From Planctomycetaceae bacterium (GTDB lineage Bacteria; Planctomycetota; Planctomycetia; Pirellulales; UBA1268): a stretch of 40,336 nucleotides of DNA. Of this stretch, positions 31,419 through 40,104 are shown one piece after another. The stretch is taken from assembly GCA_021300535.1 (NCBI GenBank), contig JAJTED010000025.1, positions 1 to 40,336 on the forward strand, in the 5' to 3' direction. Position 1 is the stretch's first letter, and each line of letters opens with the position of its first letter. The notes under the pieces are model-generated. The model searched no databases and was not told where the DNA came from. It saw only the letters and a program-made list of their open reading frames with translations. A program made the translations under genes and the position numbers.

Positions 31419-34305
31419 ACGGATCGACGGTGCCGCCGCCGACGCCGGCGGGGGGCGTGTCGGCCGACTGGCCGAAGGGCAGCAGCTTCGGCCAGTCGAG
31501 GTTCATGCCGGGCCACGCCTGGCCCGTGGTCGGCGCGGCGGCCGGTGGGGCGGCGGTGGGCGCAGGCCGCGGGATCGCCGGCATCGCGGGCGGGGCCGCC
31601 GCGGGGCCGCCGAGCAGGTCGGCCGGAGCCGGGAAGCCGCCCTGCGGCGTGGTCGAGACGGTGGTCGCGGCCACGCCCGTGCCGCCATGCTCGAGCACGC
31701 GGACCGAGACGTCGTCGATGAGCGCCTCGCCCATGCCCGTGAGGGCGAAGGTGACCGCGAGCGGCTCGCCGGCCGCCTCGGCGGGCACGATCCGGTAGAG
31801 CGCCAGGCGGGCCCAGTCGCGGGTGGCGCCGATGCGTTCCGCGAGCGCCGGGCCGCCGAGCGAGTCGAAGACGAGCAGGCCGTCCACGCTGCCTTGGATC
31901 GGCTTGGGCACCCACACGCGGGCCGAGATCTCGAGCAGCTTGCCGGCGGGCGCCGCCAGCGGCGGCGTGGTGATCCACACCGGCGGCGTCTCGACCACGA
32001 TCGGCGCGTCGGCCGCCTGCACGGCGCGGGCCGTGAGGCGGAGGCTGCCCGCGCCCGCGAACCGCCGATCGCGGGCGATCTCCACGCTGGTGCTGATCTC
32101 GGCCTGCTCCTGGGCGAAGTGCCGCCAGCCGCCGCCGGCCAGATCCTCGACCCGCTCCATGCCGCCGCCGGCGAGCAGCTCGGCGCCGGGCACCGCCGCA
32201 GCCAGCGCCGCGGTGAACCGCCACTGTTCGGCGAGCGTCGAGTCGGAGGTCGCCAGCGGGCTGGCCATCAGCGAGAGCAGCGAGCCGGTGCCCTGCACGC
32301 CGCGTTCCCAGGCCAGCCGCTCGAACTGTCCGCAGATGGCGGCACAGCGGCGGTACTTGCCGACGGCCGCCGCCGGATCACCGGCCGCGAGGGCCTCGGC
32401 CTCGACGGCGTCACGCTGGGCGGCGCCGAGCATCGCGGCCACGGGCAGGTTGCCCAGTGCCTGGGGCGGCAGGCTGCCGAGCAGCGCGGCGTCGTCGGCG
32501 AGCACGAGTCCGGCGAGCGTTCGGGCCGAGGCCAGTTCGGCGGCCGCTGCCTGCCGCAGCCGATCCTGCACATGCGCCGTGACCGCCGGGTCGCCGCTGA
32601 CGAGGATCAGCGCCTGCGACGTGAAGTGGTCGAGCGTGACGGCCACGCCTCCGGTGGCCCGCCGTTGCCGCAGCGGCTTCAGCCCGCCGGGGCCGACCTC
32701 CCAGGCCTGATGCGCCTCCGGCACACCCGGCACGAGGATCGTGACCGCCGCGTCGTCCTTGGGCAGGCCGCCCTCGAATCGCCGCGCGCAGATCTGCGCG
32801 CCTTGCACGCACCGCCACGCGACCACCATCCGGCTGCGGGCCGCCTCCATCACCACCGCCTGCACCTCGCGATCGCTCGTCTGCGCCGTCGCGGAGAATC
32901 GACCGGCCGCGGCCCACGGCTCGAGCACCGCGAGCCGCAGGTTCATCTCGCGGGCGGCGGCGGCCCGCAGCCGCGCCTCGTGGTCGTCGGCATCGATCCG
33001 GCGGCTCGACGCATACAAAATGCCGCGGGTGCCGGCGGCCACGGCCGCGAAGGAGGCGAGGCACAGGCTCTCCGGATCGACGGCCAGTCCACGCGCGCCG
33101 ACGCCCGCCAACGCCGCCGCCTGCCGGGCCGCGAGCGGATCGATCTCGGTGGACAGCGTGGCCAGCAGCGGCGTGCCCGGCCGCGCCAGCCGCGGCCGCT
33201 CGCGGAGCCAGGTCAGGTAGTCGGCGAGTTCCAGGCTCGTGCCCAGGACGGTGCGGCGCGCGACGAGCATGTCGACGTGCCGCGACACGCTGCGCAGGCC
33301 GGAGTCGGCCGAAGCGATGAGGGGCCGGGAGGCCCGGAGGTCGCAGGCGCGGATCCGGCGGGCCTGCTCGGCGAGGGCCTCGACGTCGCCCTCTGCCAGG
33401 CCGCTGCCGAGGTCCCACATCAGCACCCGGTCCCAGTTCCGCAGGGCCGGCACCGAGTCGGGGTCGCGGAGGTCGATGTCGGGGATCGCCGGCGGCGGGC
33501 AGATCACCCACAGCCCCGCGGCACGGGCTGCGGCGAGCAACTCGCCGCTGGCCGGCTCCGGGAGCCGCACGCAGTTGAAGCCGAGCGCGGCGATGCTCGC
33601 CAGCGGCTCGCCGTTGTGGTCGAGGCAGCGGGGAAAGAACGGCAGGCCGTCGACCTCGAGCACGCCCCGGGCCAGGCCGGCCGGCGGATCGACCGCCGGT
33701 GTCTCGACGTTGACCGGCTGCACCAGTGGATCGCGCAGGCCGCGGCGGATCACGCCCGTGACCGCCACGTCGTCGATGCAGACCTCATACCGGCCGGGCA
33801 TGGAGTAGAGATCGAGCACGAGGTGGGTGACGATCGCGTTGGCGGCGCTGCCGCCGGCGCCGTGCTCGCGGTGCACCGCCGGCAGGCGGCGGGCGAGGGC
33901 CGCGGGCAGCCCGTCGACCTTCACCTGTTCCCAGCGGTCGGCGTCGCGGGTGGCCGTGCCGGGCAGGATCAGCGCCACCGGCCGCCCTGTCTTCCGTGAC
34001 ACGAAGTCGGGAAGCACCACACGGGCGGCGAGTCGGATATCGGGGCGGTTGGCGCGGATCCACGCGGCGGCGGTGAACTCGTCGATGACGGCCGCCGGCC
34101 CGACCGGCATCTGCAGCCGCAGGGTCGTGCCGGGCGCCGCGTCGACGGTGAATTGTTCGCAGGTCGCGCCGCGGTGCGGTGCCACGGGCGACAGCGTGTG
34201 GGCGATGACGCGGGGAGAGGTGTCGGCCTCGGCCAGTGTCCAGGCCGTCTCGGTCGGCTCGGTCGCAAAGCCCGGCAGCGGGGCCGCGGCCGACCAGATC
34301 ACCAT
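31381..34305 (-). CDS. Large exported protein of unknown function with carbohydrate-active-like modules
   Basis: 974 residues from the ATG at 34305. The N-terminus (VIWSAAAPLPGFA) is a short signal-like segment, so a slightly earlier non-ATG start is possible. An N-terminal beta-sandwich-like module (about 20-170) ends in DLYSMPGRYEVCIDDVAVTG, like carbohydrate-binding modules. A barrel-like region (about 185-430) contains VDGLPFFPRCLDHNGEPLAS, IAALGFNCVRLPEP and RNWDRVLMWDLGSGL, which recall glycosidase TIM barrels. A helical part and another sandwich module ending GEALIDDVSVRVLEHGG follow, then a Pro/Ala-rich tail. No catalytic pair was identified. The ORF-track start at 34911 runs through repeats and is rejected. 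Its 3' end overlaps plsC by 38 bp. Confidence 0.82.
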   Translation of the reverse strand: MVIWSAAAPLPGFATEPTETAWTLAEADTSPRVIAHTLSPVAPHRGATCEQFTVDAAPGTTLRLQMPVGPAAVIDEFTAAAWIRANRPDIRLAARVVLPDFVSRKTGRPVALILPGTATRDADRWEQVKVDGLPAALARRLPAVHREHGAGGSAANAIVTHLVLDLYSMPGRYEVCIDDVAVTGVIRRGLRDPLVQPVNVETPAVDPPAGLARGVLEVDGLPFFPRCLDHNGEPLASIAALGFNCVRLPEPASGELLAAARAAGLWVICPPPAIPDIDLRDPDSVPALRNWDRVLMWDLGSGLAEGDVEALAEQARRIRACDLRASRPLIASADSGLRSVSRHVDMLVARRTVLGTSLELADYLTWLRERPRLARPGTPLLATLSTEIDPLAARQAAALAGVGARGLAVDPESLCLASFAAVAAGTRGILYASSRRIDADDHEARLRAAAAREMNLRLAVLEPWAAAGRFSATAQTSDREVQAVVMEAARSRMVVAWRCVQGAQICARRFEGGLPKDDAAVTILVPGVPEAHQAWEVGPGGLKPLRQRRATGGVAVTLDHFTSQALILVSGDPAVTAHVQDRLRQAAAAELASARTLAGLVLADDAALLGSLPPQALGNLPVAAMLGAAQRDAVEAEALAAGDPAAAVGKYRRCAAICGQFERLAWERGVQGTGSLLSLMASPLATSDSTLAEQWRFTAALAAAVPGAELLAGGGMERVEDLAGGGWRHFAQEQAEISTSVEIARDRRFAGAGSLRLTARAVQAADAPIVVETPPVWITTPPLAAPAGKLLEISARVWVPKPIQGSVDGLLVFDSLGGPALAERIGATRDWARLALYRIVPAEAAGEPLAVTFALTGMGEALIDDVSVRVLEHGGTGVAATTVSTTPQGGFPAPADLLGGPAAAPPAMPAIPRPAPTAAPPAAAPTTGQAWPGMNLDWPKLLPFGQSADTPPAGVGGGTVDPFKRARGGEQPAP

Positions 34306-34341
34306 GCCGGCTGCTGCCAGCAGACCGCGGAGGATGGTTGG

Positions 34342-34700
34342 TGTCGGGATGCGGAATCGCGGCGCATGGCACGCGGGCAGGTGTGCCCGTTTTGGCGGCG
34401 GTCTCTGACCGCCGTGTCCCCCGGCTTCCGCCGGGGGCTTTTCGTGGCCGTGGCCCAAGAAGCCCCGGGTGGAAACCCGGGGACTCCGGGTATGAATGCC
34501 ATCCCGCCATCCATGCCGCCGGACTGCACGCAATGCTCTGGTTCGCACCCGTAGCGCATGGCACGCTGGCAGGCATGATTCTTGGAGCGGCGGTCTCTGA
34601 CCGCCGTGTCCCCCGGCTTCCGCCGGGGGCTTTTCGTGGCCGTGGCCCAAGAAGCCCCGGGTGGAAACCCGGGGACTCCGGGTATGAATGCCATCCCGCT
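34342..34700. repeat. 192-bp tandem of paired hairpins plus an extra GGCGGTC dyad
   Basis: GCGGTCTCTGACCGCCGTGT occurs at 34398 and 34590 (period 192). The two copies are essentially identical for about 110 bp. Each has the perfect dyad GGCGGTCTCTGACCGCC, then the stem CCCCCGGCTTCCGCCGGGGG with CTTTTCG. A linker, AAGAAG and the stem CCCCGGGTGGAAACCCGGGG with ACTCCGGGT follow. A weaker similarity (GCGCATGGCACGCNGGCAGG) precedes both. The block sits between the divergent starts of the exported protein (34305) and the kinase (34962), so here it cannot be a simple end-of-gene terminator for either neighbour. The rest of the gap (34701-34961) shows no repeat and no gene. Confidence 0.92.
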
Positions 34701-34961
34701 GCCGACGCCTCAGGATTTGATGCGAGTTCATGGAGCGGGCGAGAGTCTGGTACGGGCGTGGTGCGGAGGATTCCGCTAGGGTTCCCGAGGCTTGTACAGA
34801 TCGGGGAGGAGGGGGGCCAGCGGAGGATGCGGCGCGTACCCTCAGTTCGGGCAAGCCGGGCCGACGGGGCAGGCCGGGGGGCTTGAAGCCGTGTGGCAAT
34901 GCCCCGAACATGAGGCGATGATTTGTGAGGATTTTGTGAGCCCCGAATCCGCGGCCGCTTC

Positions 34962-36416
34962 ATGACCCCCGTCACGGCGGAACACCTCGCGCACCTGCTC
35001 GGCGAATTGGATCTCGTCGGCCATTCACAGCTCGACGACGCCCTGCGCGAGTTCGGCGGTCACGACCAGCCGGCCTACGACTTCGGCACGACCCTGGTCC
35101 GCCGCGAGTTGCTCACGGGCTACCAGCTCGAGCGGCTGCTGCGCGGCGAGCGGGCCGGCTTCTTCTACGGCAGCGCCAAGGTGCTGTATCAGATTGGTGC
35201 CGGCTCCTTCGCCCGCGTCTTCCGGGCCGTGCATCGCGACGACGGCACGATCTTGGCGGTCAAGGTGCTCCGCAGCCGCTATGCCAACGACGCCGAGAAG
35301 CAGTCCGCCTTCCGCCACGAGGGCGAGATGGGGCGGCTGCTGCGGCATCCGAACATCGTGGCCATCGAGGATGTCGGCCAGGAACATGGGGTGAGCTACA
35401 TCAACATGGAGTTCGTGGAGGGGCAGACGCTGCGCGAGTTGGTGCGGATCCGCGGCGCCGTCGACCTGCCCCGGGGGCTCGAACTGATCCAGCAGATGCT
35501 CGCCGGCCTGGAATACGCCCACCGCCGCGGTGTCACGCATCGTGACATGAAGGCCTCGAACGTGATCGTGTCGGCGGCGGGCCAGGCCAAACTCGTCGAC
35601 TTCGGCCTCGCCGGCGTGGACGTCACGGCCGACAAGGCGCTCGGCCGCATGGACAAGCCGCGCACGGTGGACTACGCCGCCCTCGAGAAGCTCACGGGGA
35701 TGCGCGACGACGGCGCGCGCAGCGACATCTACTTCCTCGGCACCGTGGCTTACCTCGCCTTGGCCGGGGCTTCCGCCCTCCCCGAGTCGCGGGATCGCAA
35801 CGTGCGGTCCGATCCGCGGCGATTCACGGCCGTCGCGCCGCTCGCCAGCCGTGCCCCGCGCCTGCCGCGGGACGTCGTCGACTTCGTGGGGCGGATGATG
35901 CATCTCGATCCGCTCGAGCGCTGGCAGACGGCCGCCGACGCCCGGCGGGCTCTGGAGCAGATCATCGCCCGTCGCGGGGCCGAACCGGCGTCGGTCGCGG
36001 CCGGTGCGGACACGGCGACCGCGGCGACCGTCGCTATCACCAAGGGGAGCGTGATGGTGGTGGAGGCGACGGAGAAGGCCCAGCAGTCGCTGCGGCAGTT
36101 CTTCACGAAACTCGGCTACCGGGTGCTGATCACCGAGAGCCCGCAGCGGGCGCTCTCACGGTTCGCCACCACGCCCCCGCCGGCCGACATGCTCGTGTTG
36201 AGCGCCCAGAAACTCGGAGGGCAGGCGGTCGAGGCGTTCAACGCCCTGTCGTCCGATCCTTTTTATGCGGCGGTGCCCGCGGTGCTGATCGCCGGCCCGA
36301 AACAGGCCGACCTCGCGGAGCAGGTGCGGGTGGACGACCGCCGTAAGTTCGTGCAATTGCCCATGCCGTCAGCCGACTTTTCCCGGCTGCTCGCGGGGCT
36401 GCTGCGGCCCGCCTGA
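34962..36416 (+). CDS. Ser/Thr protein kinase with C-terminal degenerate receiver domain
   Basis: A Hanks-type kinase of 484 residues. An N-terminal helical module (about 1-75, FGTTLVRRELLTGYQLERLL) is common in planctomycete kinases. The kinase domain (about 78-345) has the glycine loop IGAGSFARVFRAV, the ATP lysine in LAVKVL, HRDMKASNVIV with the catalytic Asp, and DFGLAG. SDIYFLGTVAYLALAG completes it, so all key residues are present. The tail (about 362-484) follows the receiver fold (SVMVVEATEKAQQSLRQFFT, then ADMLVLSAQKLGGQAV). The acidic pair is reduced to one Glu and the phospho-acceptor Asp is replaced by Ser, so it is probably a pseudo-receiver used for binding. No membrane helix is seen, so it is cytoplasmic. 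It appears to be transcribed alone. Its substrates are unknown. Confidence 0.93.
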   Translation: MTPVTAEHLAHLLGELDLVGHSQLDDALREFGGHDQPAYDFGTTLVRRELLTGYQLERLLRGERAGFFYGSAKVLYQIGAGSFARVFRAVHRDDGTILAVKVLRSRYANDAEKQSAFRHEGEMGRLLRHPNIVAIEDVGQEHGVSYINMEFVEGQTLRELVRIRGAVDLPRGLELIQQMLAGLEYAHRRGVTHRDMKASNVIVSAAGQAKLVDFGLAGVDVTADKALGRMDKPRTVDYAALEKLTGMRDDGARSDIYFLGTVAYLALAGASALPESRDRNVRSDPRRFTAVAPLASRAPRLPRDVVDFVGRMMHLDPLERWQTAADARRALEQIIARRGAEPASVAAGADTATAATVAITKGSVMVVEATEKAQQSLRQFFTKLGYRVLITESPQRALSRFATTPPPADMLVLSAQKLGGQAVEAFNALSSDPFYAAVPAVLIAGPKQADLAEQVRVDDRRKFVQLPMPSADFSRLLAGLLRPA

Positions 36417-36466
36417 AGCCGTGCGGACAAGGCGGCAAGGTGCCCCGTGTGGGTGTGACGCGTGTG

Positions 36467-36715
36467 GCCCAAGAAGCCCCGGGTGGCAACCCGGGGACAC
36501 CGGGCGTGAAAACCTCCCCGTCGTCCATGCCGTAGGGCTTTGCGGCGATTCGTTGGTTCGGGCCCGCATGGCATGGTGCGCGAGCTCGTGTTCGACCCGG
36601 AGTCCCCGGCTTCCGCCGGGGGCTTTTTGGGAACAGCGCGACAAGAAGCCCCGGGTGGCAACCCGGGGACACCGGGCGTGAAAACCTCCCTGCCATCCAT
36701 GCCGCCGATCGTCGC
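36467..36715. repeat. 172-bp tandem: one half-unit and one full paired hairpin
   Basis: AAGAAGCCCCGGGTGGCAAC occurs at 36471 and 36643, a period of 172 bp, and each is followed by CCGGGGACACCGGGCGTGAAAACCTCCC. Only the second copy has the preceding partner stem CCCCGGCTTCCGCCGGGG with GCTTTTTGGG (about 36605-36632). On the plus strand that stem plus T-run could terminate the kinase transcript about 190 nt after its stop. The unit fills the gap between the kinase and the ATP-grasp gene. The ORFs crossing it are not genes. Confidence 0.9.
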
Positions 36716-36840
36716 GGCCCGCGAAAAGCGGGCGGCCATTTCGCGGGCGGGTCTGCGCGTGTATGGTGCGTCGATCTTCCGCGGCTCCCTTGCAGGCGGC
36801 CGGGCCGTCGCGGTGTTCCTTCCTCTCTCGTTCCGGCCGC

Positions 36841-38283
36841 ATGGACCTGCAGGCGTACCAGACCGACGGTTTCCACGACGAGCTCTTCGACGCCGGGCTC
36901 CGGCCACGGGCCGGCGCCGAGCAGCTCGTGCGGCGGCTGGCCGCGTTCTCCAGCGGTGAGCTCTCCGCGCGGCAACGGGCGGCCGACAAGTCGCTGCTCA
37001 CGATGGGGATCACGTTCAACGTCTACGGCCACGAGGCCGGGACGGAGAAGATCTGGCCGTTCGACATCGTGCCGCGGGTCATCGACGCGGCCGAGTGGGC
37101 GACCATCGAGCGCGGGCTGAAGCAGCGGATTCACGCCCTCAACCTGTTCATCGACGACGTCTACAACCGCCGTCGGATCGTCGCCGACGGCGTGGTGCCC
37201 GATTGGCTCGTCGATTCGGGCAAGTGCTTCCGCGGCCCGTGCGCCGGCCTCCAGCCGCCCCGGGGCGTGTGGTGCCACATCACCGGCACCGACCTCGTCC
37301 GCGGCGGCGACGGGGTGATGTACGTGCTCGAGGACAACCTGCGGACGCCCTCCGGTGTGTCCTACGTGCTCGAGAATCGCGAGGTCATGAAGCGGATCTT
37401 TCCGCAGCTCTTCGAGGGGCAGCGGATCAGCCCCGTCGAGGACTATCCGGAGAAGCTGCGGGCGATGCTCGAGTACGTCGCGCCCCCGCAGGCCCGCGAC
37501 CCGAACGTCGTCGTGCTCACGCCTGGCATCTACAACTCGGCCTACTTCGAGCACAGTTTCCTGGCCCGGCAGATGGGCGTGGAACTGGTGCAGGGCTCGG
37601 ATCTCGTGGTCCAGGGCGATGTCGTCTTCATGCGGACCACGCGGGGCCTGGAGCGGGTGGACGTCATCTACCGACGGATCGACGACGACTTCCTCGATCC
37701 GCGGGCGTTCCGCGGCGACTCGCTCGTCGGCGTGCCCGGCCTGATGAACGCCTACCGGGCCGGCAACGTGGCTCTGGTCAATGCACCCGGCACCGGGATC
37801 GCCGACGACAAGGCGGTGTACGCCTACGTGCCGCAGATCATCCGCTACTACCTCGGCGAGGACGCCATCATCCCCAACGTCCCCACCTACGTCTGCGGGG
37901 AGGAGAAGCAGTGCAGCCATGTCCTCTCCCGGCTCGGGGAGTTCGTGGTCAAGCCGGCCAACGAGTCGGGCGGCTACGGCATCGTGCTCGGCCCCCGGGC
38001 CACGCGGGAGCAGCTCGACGAATGCCGCTCCCGGATCCTGGCCAACCCGCGGAACTTCATCGCCCAGCCGATGCTCGCGCTGTCGCGGGTGCCCACGGTG
38101 GTGGGCGACTCGCTGGAGGGGCGGCATGTGGACCTGCGGCCGTTCATCCTCTACGGCGAGGAGATCTTCGTGCTTCCCGGCGGGCTGACCCGCGTGGCGT
38201 TGGTGAAGGGCTCGCTGGTGGTCAACTCGTCGCAGGGCGGCGGCAGCAAGGACACCTGGGTCGTCCATCCAGGGAGGGCGTGA
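36841..38283 (+). CDS. Circularly permuted ATP-grasp family protein
   Basis: 480 residues, the usual length of this family (formerly DUF404/DUF407). These enzymes are predicted, from comparative genomics, to form amide or peptide bonds on small molecules or proteins; no substrate is established. Characteristic segments: [60 protein letters not shown], and [37 protein letters not shown] and the nucleotide-binding [15 protein letters not shown] follow. The ATG at 36841 is preferred to the ORF-track start because the conserved family N-terminus follows it. It is followed after one base by the alpha-E gene, its standard partner. The third usual partner, a transglutaminase-like protein, is not in this window. 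Confidence 0.95.
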   Translation: MDLQAYQTDGFHDELFDAGLRPRAGAEQLVRRLAAFSSGELSARQRAADKSLLTMGITFNVYGHEAGTEKIWPFDIVPRVIDAAEWATIERGLKQRIHALNLFIDDVYNRRRIVADGVVPDWLVDSGKCFRGPCAGLQPPRGVWCHITGTDLVRGGDGVMYVLEDNLRTPSGVSYVLENREVMKRIFPQLFEGQRISPVEDYPEKLRAMLEYVAPPQARDPNVVVLTPGIYNSAYFEHSFLARQMGVELVQGSDLVVQGDVVFMRTTRGLERVDVIYRRIDDDFLDPRAFRGDSLVGVPGLMNAYRAGNVALVNAPGTGIADDKAVYAYVPQIIRYYLGEDAIIPNVPTYVCGEEKQCSHVLSRLGEFVVKPANESGGYGIVLGPRATREQLDECRSRILANPRNFIAQPMLALSRVPTVVGDSLEGRHVDLRPFILYGEEIFVLPGGLTRVALVKGSLVVNSSQGGGSKDTWVVHPGRA

Positions 38284-38284
38284 G

Positions 38285-39268
38285 ATGCTTTCCCGAGTCG
38301 CCGACAGCATCTACTGGATGAACCGCCAGATCGAGCGGGCGGAGAACGTCGCCCGCGCGTTGGAGACGACGCTCGATCTGGCGCTCGACGGCACCGTCAG
38401 CCCCGGCCGGCTGTGGAACGCCCTGGTGTGCACGTTCGGCGACCAGACCGACTTCTGGGCCCGCCACGGCCTCGCCGATCAGGCCCAGGTGATCCGCTTC
38501 CTGGCCTTCGATCCCCACAACGCCAACTCCATCTCCAGCTGCCTGCAGGCGGCGCGGGAAAACGCCCGCACGGTCCGCGACATGATCAGCTCCCCGATGT
38601 GGGAGGAGATCAACAAGGCCCACCTCTTCGTGCGGGCCGCGGCGGCGGTGCAGGGTGAACATCCGCGCGAGTTTCTTGAAGAGGTGAAGCGTGCCAGCCA
38701 GCTGATCACCGGCGTCACCGACGCCACGATGTCGCACGGCGAGGCCTGGCACTTCGCCCGCATGGGCCGGCTCATCGAGCGGGCCGACAAAACGTCGCGG
38801 GTGCTCGACGTGGAGGCCTACTTTCAGCCTGCCACTGCCGCCGGCGCGACCGAGACTGCCGCGCCGGCACTGGAAGACCCGGCCACCGCGGTCCGCTGGT
38901 CGGCGGTGCTGGAGAGTGCCAGCGCTTTGGAGATGTATCGCAAGGAGTACGGCGCCGTCTCGCGGCGGAACGTTGCCGAGTTCCTGATCCTCGACCGGGC
39001 CTTTCCGCGGGCGATGCACTTCTGCCTCATCAAGGCCGAAGAGTCGCTGCTCGCGGTCACGGGCGGCGTGAAGGGGGCGTATTCGAATCCGGCGGAGCAG
39101 CGGATCGGCCGCCTGCGGTCGGAGCTCGACTACGGCCACATCGACGAGATTCTCGTCGGCGACGGCGGTCTGCACGGCTTCATCGACGCCTTCCAAGGCC
39201 GCCTCAACGGCGCCAGCCATGCGATCCATGACACCTTCTTCGCCCTCGCGCCCGTCGGCCGCGTGTGA
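38285..39268 (+). CDS. Alpha-E domain protein (DUF403), partner of the ATP-grasp protein
   Basis: 327 residues, almost all alpha-helical. The family-defining N-terminus is MLSRVADSIYWMNRQIERAE with NVARALE. Further conserved blocks are SCLQAARENARTVRDMISSP, WHFARMGRLIERADKTSRVL with DVE, and FLILDRAFPRAMHFCL. The family is always seen with circularly permuted ATP-grasp genes and is thought to assist them, but no activity is proven. It starts one base after the ATP-grasp stop, with GGGAGG inside the end of that gene as ribosome site, so translation is coupled. A Thr/Ala-rich insert (about 180-200) is a small local variation. A hairpin repeat array begins about 50 bp downstream. Confidence 0.96.
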   Translation: MLSRVADSIYWMNRQIERAENVARALETTLDLALDGTVSPGRLWNALVCTFGDQTDFWARHGLADQAQVIRFLAFDPHNANSISSCLQAARENARTVRDMISSPMWEEINKAHLFVRAAAAVQGEHPREFLEEVKRASQLITGVTDATMSHGEAWHFARMGRLIERADKTSRVLDVEAYFQPATAAGATETAAPALEDPATAVRWSAVLESASALEMYRKEYGAVSRRNVAEFLILDRAFPRAMHFCLIKAEESLLAVTGGVKGAYSNPAEQRIGRLRSELDYGHIDEILVGDGGLHGFIDAFQGRLNGASHAIHDTFFALAPVGRV

Positions 39269-39317
39269 GGTTGGCGACTGGAGGGCTCGCCCCGGGCGTG
39301 GTGCGGGGACCGTGGCG

Positions 39318-40002
39318 TGCCGTCGTGCGGCATGGATGGCGGGGTGGTATTCGTACCCGGAGTCCCCGGGTTTCCACCCGGGGCTTCTCGGAACGCTGTC
39401 CACAAGAAGCCCCTGGCGGAAGCTGGGGTGGGAAAGTTCACGTGAACCTGCGGCATCGTGCCGCAGTTCGCTTGGCGTGCCTCCGCCCACTCACAGTCAA
39501 CCCGGCCCTCCGGGCCTATCGCTCCCACAAAAAGCCCCCGGCGGAAGCCGGGGGACTCCGGGTGGCATGCCTTCCCGTTCACCATGCGCCGCGGGTTTGC
39601 ACCGGTGAATCACGTGCCGTCGTGCGGCATGGACGGCGGGGTGGTATTCGTACCCGGAGTCCCCGGGTTTCCACCCGGGGCTTCTCGGAACGGTGTCCAC
39701 AAGAAGCCCCTGGCGGAAGCTGGTGGGAAAGTTCACGTGAACCTGCGGCATCGTGCCGCAGTTCGCTTGGCGTGCCTCCGCCCACTCACAGTCAACCCGG
39801 CCCTCCGGGCCTGGCGCTCCCACAAAAAGCCCCCGGCGGAAGCCGGGGGACTCCGGGTGGCATGCCTTCCCGTTCACTATGCGCCGCGGGTTTGCACCGG
39901 TGAATCACGTGCCGTCGTGCGGCATGGATGGCGGGGTGGTATTCGTACCCGGAGTCCCCGGGTTTCCACCCGGGGCTTCTCGGAACGGTGGTGGGGCCGC
40001 TT
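39318..40002. repeat. About 296-bp compound tandem array combining two hairpin modules
   Basis: ACCCGGAGTCCCCGGG begins at 39355, 39652 and 39947, spaced 297 and 295 bp (the 2-bp difference is GGGG versus GG near 39425). Each unit carries stem CCCCGGGTTTCCACCCGGGG with CTTCTCGG, then a degenerate partner AAGAAGCCCCTGGCGGAAGC. The palindrome GTTCACGTGAAC follows, then module B in reverse (TGCGGCATCGTGCCGCA, GGCCCTCCGGGCC). The intact stem CCCCCGGCGGAAGCCGGGGG comes next, then a spacer containing TGCCGTCGTGCGGCA. The final copy is cut after CTTCTCGGAACGG. Module B is the same as at 1-225, in opposite orientation. Overlapping ORFs on both strands are products of the repeat. Confidence 0.93.
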
Positions 40003-40068
40003 CCCCAGCGCACCACCAACAGGCGTGAGCCAAGGGACTGCGGATGGCTGCGGGTGCAGTGGCGCGTA

Positions 40069-40104
40069 TTCTCTCATCTGACGATTCGGGCTTCCCGGCA
40101 ACGT
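40069..40104. repeat. Third copy of the CTGACGATTCGGG terminal sequence
   Basis: ATTCTCTCATCTGACGATTC followed by GGGCTTCCCGGCAACG matches 15330-15364 over about 34 bases with one or two changes, in the same orientation. It is the inverse of the copy at 15000. It lies about 65 bp beyond the 296-bp array, as the 15330 copy lies just beyond the hairpin block there, suggesting it marks one boundary of the repeat element. Confidence 0.75.

Noticed and set aside
31687-33999. 770-codon plus-strand ORF
   Set aside because: Antisense shadow of the exported protein gene.
39318-40002. Possible CRISPR array
   Set aside because: Period is about 296 bp, the spacers are also repeated, there are multiple internal palindromes and no cas genes.
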